From positions 310,001 to 374,000 of the forward strand of contig NZ_QBKI01000005.1 in the NCBI RefSeq assembly GCF_003054055.1: 64,000 nt of DNA, in the 5' to 3' direction. The translations under genes were made by a program, and so were the position numbers. A model generated the notes under the pieces. The model saw only the letters and a program-made list of their open reading frames with translations. It did no database searches and was not told the origin of the DNA. The DNA comes from Pontibacter mucosus (GTDB taxonomy: Bacteria > Bacteroidota > Bacteroidia > Cytophagales > Hymenobacteraceae). Shown one piece after another: positions 8,990-16,644 of the stretch; the stretch's first letter is position 1; each line of letters starts with the position of its first letter.

Positions 8990-9424
8990 ATGATGAAGAA
9001 AGATTTTAAGCTCAGCGACATTCCCAAGCGCAACCCCTACCAGGTACCGGAAGGCTACTTCGACCGGCTGCCGATGCAGGTGATGGAGCGCACCGCCGCC
9101 CGGGAAAAAGCAGGCTGGCTGCCCAACCTCTGGCAGCCGCTGCGCCTGGCCATGGCTCCGCTGTTGCTGTTGCTGCTGGTGTTTGTGGGCGTGTATTACT
9201 ACAGCGCCTTTAACGGGCAGGACAAGGTGCTGGTAAACCTGGCCGCCGTTCCGGACACTGAGATTATGAATTACCTGAGCACCTACGCTACACTGGAGAC
9301 AACGGACTTTGTTGAGCTGAACACCCTGCGGGAGCAGGATCTGCCGGCTGATGTATTAAACATAAGCGCCCAGACCGCCGAAGCGGAACTGGAGTACTAT
9401 AACCTGAATACCCTTGACTACTAA
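8990..9424 (+). CDS. Single-pass membrane protein, possible anti-sigma partner
   Basis: This 144-residue protein has a cytoplasmic N-terminal arm with the motif NPYQVPEGYFDRLP (about 15-28), one membrane span at 51-70 and a short acidic periplasmic tail. It is 40 bases after the sigma factor stop and its last codons are 8 bases before the next start. In Bacteroidota such small proteins commonly follow ECF sigma genes and are thought to hold the sigma factor at the membrane. I see no zinc-binding anti-sigma motif. The role is inferred from position and topology. A TTG at 8984 is in frame, but the ATG pair at 8990 is preferred. Confidence 0.8.
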   Translation: MMKKDFKLSDIPKRNPYQVPEGYFDRLPMQVMERTAAREKAGWLPNLWQPLRLAMAPLLLLLLVFVGVYYYSAFNGQDKVLVNLAAVPDTEIMNYLSTYATLETTDFVELNTLREQDLPADVLNISAQTAEAELEYYNLNTLDY

Positions 9425-9431
9425 TTCACCC

Positions 9432-9872
9432 ATGAAGCGTTATACCTTATTTTTATTTTTCAGCTTTATGCTGATGCTGGGTAGCGTTGCCGCTAATGCA
9501 CAGGACAGCCGCACAGAGAACGTAGAGGCAGCCAAAATTGCCTTCCTCACGGACAAAATGGAGCTGACCGCAGAGCAATCCCAAAAGTTCTGGCCCCTCT
9601 ATAACGAGTATGAGCAGAAGCGCCGCACCCTGATTAGAGGTTACCGCAGCGGCTACCGACAGGACGTAGACGCGCTGAGCGAGCAGGAGGCCAAGGCCCG
9701 CATCGACAACATGTTCCTGACCAAGGAGAAAGAACTGGAACTGGAGAGAGAGTACGCCTACAAGTACCTCAAAATCATTTCCAACAAGCAACTGATAAAG
9801 TTATACCGTGGCGAGCGGGACTTTACGAAAATGCTGCTCAAACGCCTTGACGAGAAGCGCGCGAGCAACTAA
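9432..9872 (+). CDS. Secreted helical protein, Spy/CpxP/ZraP-like in layout
   Basis: This 146-residue protein has a signal peptide (about 1-23, ANA-QD) and then an almost entirely alpha-helical, charged body. The sequence MELTAEQSQKFWPLY followed by a YEQKRR stretch resembles LTxxQ-type periplasmic sensors and chaperones such as Spy, CpxP and ZraP. That similarity is by pattern only. As third gene after a sigma factor and a membrane protein, it could be the periplasmic stress sensor of the set. A terminator follows. Confidence 0.8.
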   Translation: MKRYTLFLFFSFMLMLGSVAANAQDSRTENVEAAKIAFLTDKMELTAEQSQKFWPLYNEYEQKRRTLIRGYRSGYRQDVDALSEQEAKARIDNMFLTKEKELELEREYAYKYLKIISNKQLIKLYRGERDFTKMLLKRLDEKRASN

Positions 9873-9899
9873 GTATAAATTTGGCTAAAGTTGAGAACG

Positions 9900-9930
9900 A
9901 AGAGGGCGCTACCGCAAGGGGCGCCTTTTT
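9900..9930 (+). terminator. Terminator after the sigma-factor unit
   Basis: GGGCGC (9904-9909) pairs with GCGCCT (9921-9926) and runs into TTTTT. It lies about 30 bases after the helical protein stop. Confidence 0.7.
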
Positions 9931-9944
9931 CCATTTCAGGTGAA

Positions 9945-9985
9945 CGTATAAAGCCCGGTGCAGTTCAGCATCCGGGCTTTATACG
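9945..9985. terminator. Perfect 14-bp hairpin between convergent genes
   Basis: CGTATAAAGCCCGG (9945-9958) and CCGGGCTTTATACG (9972-9985) pair perfectly around a 13-base loop. It sits at the 3' end of pepE on the minus strand and after the sigma unit on the plus strand, so it probably acts as a two-way terminator. Confidence 0.75.
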
Positions 9986-9986
9986 T

Positions 9987-10706
9987 TTAGTACACGTCCA
10001 GCAGGAAGTTCAGGTCGTCGGTTGGCTTAAACTCCATCGGCTTCTCGCTTTGCAGGAACACGCGTGCCGAATGCGGCCCGAGCAACTGCATTTTATCCCC
10101 CTGCACGCGCAGCATGCTTCCCTCACGCAGCCCCACCACCGGCTGGCGGTTGTGGTGATGAAACTCGGCAATGCGGGTGTCGCGGGTTTCGCCCATGTGC
10201 GTGGAGTTGGGGTCCGGGTCCAGGAAGTGTGGGTTGATGTTAAAGGGCACCAGTTGCAGCGCATCAAAGGTCTTCACGTGCACGATGGGCATGTCGTTAG
10301 TGGTGCCGATGGTCCTGCCGGCCACGTTGGTGCCGGCGCTGGTGCCGATGTACGGCATCCCCTTCGCAGCACGCTCCTGAAGCGCGTCTACCAGCTTGTT
10401 CTGGTACAGCTGGCGCAGCAGCACAAACGTGTTGCCCCCGCCGATAAACACGGCCTCGGCCTCTTTTACCGCTTTCACCGGGTCATCGTACTCATGCACA
10501 CCGCTCAGGCTGATGCCCCATTTCTCGAAAGGCTCGCGCGCCTTGGCCGTATAATCCTGGTGTGAGATGCCGCCCGGGCGGGCATAAGGTATAAATAAAA
10601 TGCTGCTCTTACCCTGTAGCAGGGCTTTTATCTCCTCCTGCGCATGCTCCAGGTAACCGGTGCCATACGTGGTAGAGGTGCTTATTAAAAGTAGGTTTCT
10701 GCTCAT
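9987..10706 (-). CDS. pepE: Dipeptidase E (peptidase family S51)
   Basis: This 239-residue cytoplasmic serine peptidase hydrolyses dipeptides with an N-terminal aspartate. The nucleophile lies in GTSAGTNVA, preceded by the GGGNTF turn, and the conserved NPHFLDPDP follows. Length and motif order match the family. The start is the ATG at 10706; a TTG two codons upstream is unnecessary. It is a single-gene unit, facing the sigma operon. Confidence 0.93.
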   Translation of the reverse strand: MSRNLLLISTSTTYGTGYLEHAQEEIKALLQGKSSILFIPYARPGGISHQDYTAKAREPFEKWGISLSGVHEYDDPVKAVKEAEAVFIGGGNTFVLLRQLYQNKLVDALQERAAKGMPYIGTSAGTNVAGRTIGTTNDMPIVHVKTFDALQLVPFNINPHFLDPDPNSTHMGETRDTRIAEFHHHNRQPVVGLREGSMLRVQGDKMQLLGPHSARVFLQSEKPMEFKPTDDLNFLLDVY

Positions 10707-10922
10707 ACCCAAAGATAGGGATTTTGCAGCTTTGGTGAAGGGAGGAATAGATGTATTGGAGGAAACGCCAGGTTATGCGGTCGGCATTAAAGTATAAACA
10801 CCTGCCGGTCTGGCGCAAGCGTGCCAACAGTGGCGAAGGGTGGCCACTAAAGAGTTTGGAAGTATGGCACTTAAGCCAATTGTAAAGTATAAACCTGGGG
10901 CAAAAGCTCAGGAGCATGCACT

Positions 10923-10941
10923 CCCTCATATAGTATGAGGG
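10923..10941. other. Short perfect palindrome
   Basis: CCCTCATA-tag-TATGAGGG forms an 8-bp perfect stem with a 3-base loop, downstream of the 87-residue gene on the minus strand. It has no T tract. It could be a weak terminator or a protein-binding site. The surrounding 281-base gap also holds two AAGTATAAA copies (10790-10798, 10885-10893). Confidence 0.4.
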
Positions 10942-10987
10942 TAGGTTCTCAGAAAAGGTACCCTGAAACGCATCAACTGCAGCCCTT

Positions 10988-11251
10988 TCAGTCCCTGTCT
11001 TTCTTCTGGGGTTTGAGCTTTAGCTTGATGGTTTCTAGGTAAGGCTCCAGCTGGCGGTTGCTGGTGAGGGCACGCACCAAGCCAATGCTCTTCAGGTCGT
11101 AGAGAAACCAGAGCTCCACATAAAAATCATAAAGCCAGTAGAGGTCTATTTTGCACCAGCCTTTGATACGGTGATGTATGTAGTGGCCGTGGTCAAGGGC
11201 CAGGGTTGCCTGCAGGTGCGGCGGCAACTCGTTAAATTCTTCGGCACTCAT
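10988..11251 (-). CDS. Conserved hypothetical protein, 87 residues
   Basis: The protein is small, with no signal peptide or membrane span. It has an acidic N-terminal helix (SAEEFNELPPHLQ), a Tyr/Trp-rich centre (DLYWLYDFYVELWFLYDL) and a basic tail. The composition and ATG start at 11251 look like a genuine gene and not chance, but I do not recognise the family. It is 42 bases downstream of the terminator of the next gene, so it is probably transcribed alone. Confidence 0.65.
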   Translation of the reverse strand: MSAEEFNELPPHLQATLALDHGHYIHHRIKGWCKIDLYWLYDFYVELWFLYDLKSIGLVRALTSNRQLEPYLETIKLKLKPQKKDRD

Positions 11252-11292
11252 GGGTAAAAGTCTCCTCTGCTACACTATCCAACTAAATTAAG

Positions 11293-11321
11293 TTAAAAAA
11301 AAGGCTGCGCGAGGCAGCCTT
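11293..11321 (-). terminator. Terminator after the 86-residue gene
   Basis: On the minus strand AAGGCTGC (11321-11314) pairs with GCAGCCTT (11308-11301) across a 5-base loop and is followed by a run of T. It is 32 bases past the stop at 11353. Confidence 0.85.
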
Positions 11322-11352
11322 TATAGTTAAACGTAAGTTTCAGAATTTTGGT

Positions 11353-11613
11353 CTAGTTCAGGTGAAGTGTAAACAGCTCAAAGCGAGAGGAAGCAAAACT
11401 CCAGTGTGATGTCGAAGGATGAATTTCTACCCCATCCTCGTCCATGATCGTAACTGCAAACCCGTCGCCCGTGTTAAGGGGCTCCGTGAAGTGCTTCACC
11501 GGGTAAACCTTTCCTTCCTCAATCCACTCCTCCGGCTCAAAGGCTGGCAACGACGCATCCACGCACTTTGCGTAAACGGCCATATAGCTTGGGGGTACGA
11601 ATAAATTAACCAT
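11353..11613 (-). CDS. Hypothetical protein, 86 residues
   Basis: This small acidic protein begins MVNLFVPPSYMAVYAKC. The in-frame extension to 11670 is AT-rich and looks like leader, so 11613 is preferred. There is no signal peptide, membrane span or known motif. The C-terminal half reads as a small beta-rich fold (GDGFAVTIMDEDGVEI). The terminator just downstream supports a real transcript. Function unknown. Confidence 0.6.
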   Translation of the reverse strand: MVNLFVPPSYMAVYAKCVDASLPAFEPEEWIEEGKVYPVKHFTEPLNTGDGFAVTIMDEDGVEIHPSTSHWSFASSRFELFTLHLN

Positions 11614-11825
11614 ATCAGTAAGTAAACTTTTCCTTAAATTAAATAATTCCTGCAAACCCGCAAATAGCAAAGCAAATTTTGCGGGCGGCTACTTTACCGG
11701 CACAAAAAACGTGCCCTCATGGGGCAGAGCCACAAAAATAGGTAATGCACCAATTTTGGCAGCTTTCGGGGCAGATGTTTCGTAAGTACAGGTTCAGGTT
11801 CATTCTCAAAAAAAGAAACAAACTT

Positions 11826-12920
11826 ATGGCAGCAACATCAGCGCAACACGCTACTCCTAAAAGACACACCTTCCCTGTTGCCCCCCGAGTTTGGGGCCTC
11901 AAGACTGTAATGGTAAACTTATACTTTGTGGCGAACCCCGATGGCTCGTGGGTGCTGGTGGATGCGGGCATTCCCGGCAGCGCCAACAAGATAAGGGAAG
12001 CCGCCGCCCAGACCTTTGGCCCTGACAGCCGGCCCAGCGCCATTGTGCTCACCCATGGCCACTTCGACCACGTGGGGGCTGTAAAGGAGCTTGCCGAACT
12101 CTGGGCTGTTCCCGTCTACGCTCATCCCATGGAGTTTCCGTACCTGACCGGCCAGAGCAGCTATCCGCCACCAGACCCAAGTGTGGGTGGCGGCGCCATG
12201 GCCTACCTGTCGTTTGCTTACCCTAAAAAGCCGATAGACATTAAAAGCCACCTGGAGCTGCTGCCCAAAGATGGCACCGTGCCGGGGCTGGAAGGGTGGC
12301 ACTGGATCTATACGCCCGGCCACACACCGGGGCACGTGTCCCTTTTCCGGGAGGAGGACCGCCTCTTGCTTGCCGGAGACGCTTTTGTGACCCGCCATGG
12401 AGAGTCGGGCCTGGCTGTGATTATGCAGAAACGTGAGGTGCACGGCCCGCCCGCTTACTTTACCCCCGACTGGGGCTCCGCCCATCATTCCGTGGAGGCC
12501 CTCTGCGACCTGGATCCGGAAATTGCCGCGACCGGCCATGGCTTGCCTATGACCGGCGAGGAACTGCGCCAGCAGCTCAAGCGCCTGGTGCAGGATTTCT
12601 GGCTGGTGGCCGTGCCCAAGCATGGGCGCTACGTGCACGAGCCCGCCGTGGTGGATGAGTATGGCGTGGTGTCGGTGCCGCCGGCTGTCAGCAACCCGGT
12701 GCCAACCGTGCTGGCCGTGGCCGGAGCCGTGGCATTGGCAGGGGTGGCCTGGGCTGCCATGAGCAAGCGCAACAACAGGAAAGGCTATAGCCACAGCAAA
12801 AGGTCAAGGCCTGGTGCAGGGCAGCGGCCCTACTCCCACAACCGCGTGCTGCGCGACACACCGGCCGCGATAGACCCGGACTACACCAACCCAACGGATC
12901 ACACTAATAATTATCCATAA
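11826..12920 (+). CDS. Metallo-beta-lactamase-fold hydrolase with C-terminal membrane segment
   Basis: This 364-residue protein has an MBL domain at about 20-270. Metal ligands are visible in THGHFDHVG, in TPGHTPGHVS, in the LLAGDAF Asp and in the late TGHGLP His. The glyoxalase-II-like spacing suggests hydrolysis of a thioester or lactone, but the substrate is unknown. An unusual tail follows: a hydrophobic segment near 292-312 (VLAVAGAVALAGVAWAAM), then a basic, Ser/Arg/Pro-rich end. No signal peptide is present, so the catalytic domain may face the cytoplasm with a tail anchor. The start at 11826 is preferred to 11745, which would add a basic stretch with no family match. Confidence 0.85.
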   Translation: MAATSAQHATPKRHTFPVAPRVWGLKTVMVNLYFVANPDGSWVLVDAGIPGSANKIREAAAQTFGPDSRPSAIVLTHGHFDHVGAVKELAELWAVPVYAHPMEFPYLTGQSSYPPPDPSVGGGAMAYLSFAYPKKPIDIKSHLELLPKDGTVPGLEGWHWIYTPGHTPGHVSLFREEDRLLLAGDAFVTRHGESGLAVIMQKREVHGPPAYFTPDWGSAHHSVEALCDLDPEIAATGHGLPMTGEELRQQLKRLVQDFWLVAVPKHGRYVHEPAVVDEYGVVSVPPAVSNPVPTVLAVAGAVALAGVAWAAMSKRNNRKGYSHSKRSRPGAGQRPYSHNRVLRDTPAAIDPDYTNPTDHTNNYP

Positions 12921-12923
12921 AAA

Positions 12924-12965
12924 AGAGAGGGCCAGGAAGTATCATCCTGGCCCTCTCTTTTTTTA
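12924..12965 (+). terminator. Strong two-way terminator
   Basis: AGAGAGGGCCAGGA (12924-12937) pairs perfectly with TCCTGGCCCTCTCT (12945-12958) and continues into a T tract. The A run on the other side lets it serve the small minus-strand gene too. Confidence 0.92.
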
Positions 12966-12979
12966 CTTTATACTTTGGC

Positions 12980-13168
12980 TTAGCTACCTGGGTGGTTCTT
13001 TCTGCCCGATCCGCTCTTTTTGCCTCCGCCGTCCTGCTTGTTCACGGTGGCCCAGGCGCGCTTTTCAGCCTCTTCCTGGCTCACACCTTTCTTTTGGTAG
13101 CCCTCTTCTATATGCTCTGCCTTGCGCTTCTGCTTGTCAGTATAGGCTGATTTATCTCCTCTTGGCAT
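12980..13168 (-). CDS. Small basic conserved protein (often labelled plasmid stabilization protein)
   Basis: This 62-residue, highly charged protein begins MPRGDKSAYTDKQKRKAEHIE, contains EEAEKRAWATVNKQ and ends in a Gly/Lys/Ser-rich tail (GGGKKSGSGRK). This pattern is a widespread small family often annotated as plasmid stabilization protein without functional proof. A strong AAAGGAG Shine-Dalgarno-like sequence sits 5-11 bases before the ATG, which is unusual for Bacteroidota and fixes the start. It may bind nucleic acid through its basic tail, but that is a guess. Confidence 0.75.
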   Translation of the reverse strand: MPRGDKSAYTDKQKRKAEHIEEGYQKKGVSQEEAEKRAWATVNKQDGGGKKSGSGRKNHPGS

Positions 13169-13428
13169 AATATCTCCTTTCGGTTAAGTTATACAAACTG
13201 ATACCGTATTCTCCGGCTCATACCCTTTTACGAGTACATTGCTAAGAATGGCGACATCTGCCCGAAATCAATCAGTTTGAATTGTAGGCCTGGTAAGTAT
13301 AAATTAGCTGGACAGACGAAGCCTATACTTTAACGGGGAGCTTTAGAGATACACCAGAGACTTTACCAACCGGTGCAGCGCATCCAGGTATAGGCGTAAG
13401 GTTTAAGCTTATACTTGGGCGGGTGTTA

Positions 13429-14961
13429 TCACGGCTGTTGGAAGTATAGCCTGAAGGTGGACCCCTTGCCCGGCACACTGTCGAGCTCGATACGGTCTCC
13501 GGAATTGTCGAGGATGCGCTTCACCAGGTACAGCCCCATTCCGGTGCCCTCCACATGCGTGTGCAGCCTCCTGAACATCGAGAAGATCTTCTGCTTATAC
13601 TTCTCATCTATACCCAGGCCGTTGTCCGACACCTGCAGTACATACCTCCCACCCTGCAGCTCTGTTCTTATTTTAACGACTGGCCTCCGATCCGGGGAGG
13701 AGTACTTGATGGCATTGGACACCAGGTTAAAGAGTATACTTCTGAGGTTTTTCCGGGAGTAGCTGAGCTGGTCAAACCCGGATAAATCTCTCTCAACCAC
13801 TGCGTTGCAGGAGTAAATCAGGTTCTCCAGGTTTCCTTCCACCTCATCCAGCATTTCGGCCAGGTATACCTGCTCCACCTTGTTTTCCTCATGCTGTATC
13901 CGCGTCACATCGGTCAGGTCAAGTATAATGCTGTTCAGCCTCGTTATCGAGTTCTCGATGCGGCTGAGTACCTCCTGGTGCTTCTCCAGGTCAGAGCCAA
14001 GGTCGTACTTTAGCAACGAGAAGAGCCCTTCCAGGTTGGATATCGGAGCTTTCAGGTCGTGGGAGGCCGTGTACACAAAATTATCCAGGTCGGTGTTGAT
14101 GCGGTGCAACTCCTTGTTTTTGCGCATCAGGTCCTCGTTCTTCTTCTTCTCCGACAGGTCCCGGGTAATCTTAGAGAAACCGATAAGTTGCTTTTCCGCG
14201 TTGTATACCGGCGTGATCAGCACATTTGCCCAGAAGGTGCTGCCGTCCTTGCGCACCCGCAGGCCCTCATCTTCAAACCGCCCATCCTGCAGCGCCCGGC
14301 TAAGCTCATACTCGGTATAATTTCTCTGGTTCGCCTCCTCGGGGTAAAAAGCAGAGAAGTGCTTGCCGATGATCTCCTCGGCTTTATACCCTTTTATATT
14401 TTCGGCGCCCTGGTTCCAGGAAATAACAATGCCCTGCGGGCTGAGCATGAAAATAGCATAGTCACTTATACCCTCCGTCAGCAGCCTGGCCCGTTCCTCG
14501 CTTCGGCGGAGCTCCTCCAAGGTTTGCGTGAGTCTGTCTTCCAGCCGTTTTTTATCCGTCAGGTCGCGCGTCACCTTCGAGAAACCGAGCAGATCGCCGG
14601 TTTTAGCGCTTCGGATAGCCGTAATCAACACGTTTGCCCAGAACAAGCTACCGTCCTTCTTCACGCGCCACCCCTCTTCCTCAAAGCTGCCATACTGGGT
14701 AGCATGTTCCAGCTCCATCTCAGGGTGCTTGATGGCCTTGGCCTCCTCGGGGTAAAACTGGGAAAAATGCTTCCCGATAATCTCCTCTGCCTTGTACCCC
14801 TTTATGGCTTCTGCCCCTGCGTTCCAGGTTTGCACATACCCGGTTGGGCTCAGCAAAAAGATAGCATAGTCGCGCACGCCCTGCACGAGCAGCCTGTAAA
14901 GATCCTGGGTTTCAGAAAGAAGTTCGGAAGTACCTTTTAAGATATGGTTTTCGATACTCAT
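13429..14961 (-). CDS. Cytoplasmic PAS-PAS sensor histidine kinase
   Basis: This 510-residue kinase has no signal peptide or membrane span. Two PAS domains at about 20-140 and 155-270 are near-copies of each other: both contain the run GYKAEEIIGKHFS, so they arose by internal duplication. A short coiled linker leads to the HisKA dimerisation helix with phospho-acceptor H301 (ASHDLKAP), then an HATPase domain with NLVSNAIKYSS, SDNGLGID and GTGMGLYLV. The output regulator is not adjacent. PAS ligands (heme, flavin or none) cannot be read from sequence. The gene stands alone with about 260 bases of non-coding DNA on each side. Confidence 0.93.
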   Translation of the reverse strand: MSIENHILKGTSELLSETQDLYRLLVQGVRDYAIFLLSPTGYVQTWNAGAEAIKGYKAEEIIGKHFSQFYPEEAKAIKHPEMELEHATQYGSFEEEGWRVKKDGSLFWANVLITAIRSAKTGDLLGFSKVTRDLTDKKRLEDRLTQTLEELRRSEERARLLTEGISDYAIFMLSPQGIVISWNQGAENIKGYKAEEIIGKHFSAFYPEEANQRNYTEYELSRALQDGRFEDEGLRVRKDGSTFWANVLITPVYNAEKQLIGFSKITRDLSEKKKNEDLMRKNKELHRINTDLDNFVYTASHDLKAPISNLEGLFSLLKYDLGSDLEKHQEVLSRIENSITRLNSIILDLTDVTRIQHEENKVEQVYLAEMLDEVEGNLENLIYSCNAVVERDLSGFDQLSYSRKNLRSILFNLVSNAIKYSSPDRRPVVKIRTELQGGRYVLQVSDNGLGIDEKYKQKIFSMFRRLHTHVEGTGMGLYLVKRILDNSGDRIELDSVPGKGSTFRLYFQQP

Positions 14962-15192
14962 CTAGATAAGTCCTCTGTTACCGATAGACTTTATATTGTA
15001 ATAGCTATATGACAATCCTACTAATACTAAAGATAGGAAAGAATGTTGGATAAAATGTTTATAAAAACTGCTTTTACCACCGTTGATGCAAGTACGGCGT
15101 TTATACTACACTTTTCAGTCCAACTTTAGTTTCAGAAAACCGGCTTTTGTTCCCGCCCAGTATCCCCTGATTTTCCTCAGAGCAACCGGTTC

Positions 15193-15221
15193 TTGCTTCT
15201 GCGCTTATTTCCGTAAATTTG
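15193..15221 (+). promoter_or_regulatory. Bacteroidota-type promoter for the aminotransferase
   Basis: TTG at 15193-15195 and TAAATTTG at 15214-15221 match the -33 and -7 elements of the Bacteroidota primary sigma factor with an 18-base spacer. The -7 box ends only 4 bases before the ATG at 15226, so transcription would begin at or just after the first ATG. Confidence 0.6.
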
Positions 15222-15225
15222 CAAC

Positions 15226-16419
15226 ATGATTTCAATGAGACAATTATTTCTGCAGAATGTAGCGCAAACATCGGATTTCCCGCTGATGATTGAGGTGGAG
15301 AAGGCGGAGGGAGTATACATGTACGGCACGCAGGGCGAGCGCCTTCTGGATCTGATATCGGGTATTGGGGTGAGCAACGTGGGGCACCGGCACCCGCGCG
15401 TGCTAAAAGCGATACACGAGCAGCTGGATAAGTACATGCACCTGATGGTGTACGGCGAGTTTGTGCAGGCCCCGCAGGCAAAACTGGCGCAGGCCCTTAC
15501 CAGTACGCTGCCAAAACGCCTGAACAATGTGTACTTCCTGAACTCCGGTGCCGAGGCTGTGGAGGGCGCCCTGAAGCTGGCCAAGCGCTACACGGGCCGC
15601 ACGGAGCTCATCTCCTGCCGCAACGCCTACCACGGCTCCACCCAGGGGGCGCTGTCGGTAAACGGCAGCGAGAGCTTTAAGAACGCCTTCCGGCCACTGC
15701 TGCCCGATGTGCGCCACATACAGTACAACCACCTGCCCGACCTGCAAAGTATAACCACCCGGACAGCCGCCGTTATTGTGGAAACGATACAGGGCGAGGC
15801 TGGCGTTCGGGTACCCCAGAACGATTACCTGCAGCACCTGCGCCAGCGCTGCACCGAGGTGGGCGCCCTGCTGATACTGGACGAGATACAGTGTGGCTTC
15901 GGACGCACCGGCACGTTCTGGGCCTTTGAGCAATTCGGTATAGAGCCGGACATCCTGCTGTGCGCAAAAGGCATGGGCGGCGGCATGCCCATCGGGGCGT
16001 TTATTGCGCCGCAGGAGATAATGGCCGCTTTTAAAACCAACCCCATCCTGGGCCACTGCTCTACCTTTGGCGGACACCCGGTGAGCTGTGCGGCCTCTCT
16101 GGCTACCCTGCAGACCATTCAGGAGGAAAAGCTGCTGGACGGCGTGGCTGCAAAAGCCGCCTTGTTCAGGGAGTTGCTGGTACACCCAAGTATAAAAGAG
16201 GTGCGCGGCTGCGGCCTGATGATGGCTGCTGAGTTTGAGAGCTTCGAAGTACTGAAGGCCGTGATTGACCAGGCCATACAGAATGGTGTGCTCACCGACT
16301 GGTTTTTGTTCTGCGATAACTCGATGCGCATTGCCCCGCCCCTGGTTATTTCGGAGGATGAAATACGCGAGGCCTGCTCCCTTATATTACGGTCTATCGG
16401 TGAGGTGCTGAACAATTAA
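15226..16419 (+). CDS. Class III PLP-dependent aminotransferase
   Basis: This 397-residue enzyme belongs to the acetylornithine/ornithine/4-aminobutyrate aminotransferase family. The PLP lysine is K248 in LCAKGMGGGMPIG. Also visible are NSGAEAVEGALKLA, the YHGST loop and the DEIQCGFGRTG motif with the PLP-binding Asp. The exact amino donor cannot be assigned; no arginine or proline biosynthesis genes are nearby. The start is 15226 or the second Met at 15235; the promoter position makes the shorter form plausible. It is monocistronic as far as can be seen. Confidence 0.9.
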   Translation: MISMRQLFLQNVAQTSDFPLMIEVEKAEGVYMYGTQGERLLDLISGIGVSNVGHRHPRVLKAIHEQLDKYMHLMVYGEFVQAPQAKLAQALTSTLPKRLNNVYFLNSGAEAVEGALKLAKRYTGRTELISCRNAYHGSTQGALSVNGSESFKNAFRPLLPDVRHIQYNHLPDLQSITTRTAAVIVETIQGEAGVRVPQNDYLQHLRQRCTEVGALLILDEIQCGFGRTGTFWAFEQFGIEPDILLCAKGMGGGMPIGAFIAPQEIMAAFKTNPILGHCSTFGGHPVSCAASLATLQTIQEEKLLDGVAAKAALFRELLVHPSIKEVRGCGLMMAAEFESFEVLKAVIDQAIQNGVLTDWFLFCDNSMRIAPPLVISEDEIREACSLILRSIGEVLNN

Positions 16420-16644
16420 AAACAGGCACAGGAAAACCAGGTATTCGCCTTATTTCTATATTAGCTCACGCTGCAGCAAGCATACCGGCAACTATGGCCT
16501 GCTTGCTGCAGCTAGCTTCAGGTTCTGCTCTGCCCTTGCCGGTTAACCGCACTACGCTAAACGCGATGCGGTAACCGCAGCTATGATTGCACGTAAAAAC
16601 CGTGGCTATACTTTGCCCCTGAAGGTAGCCTAAGCAAAAACGAT

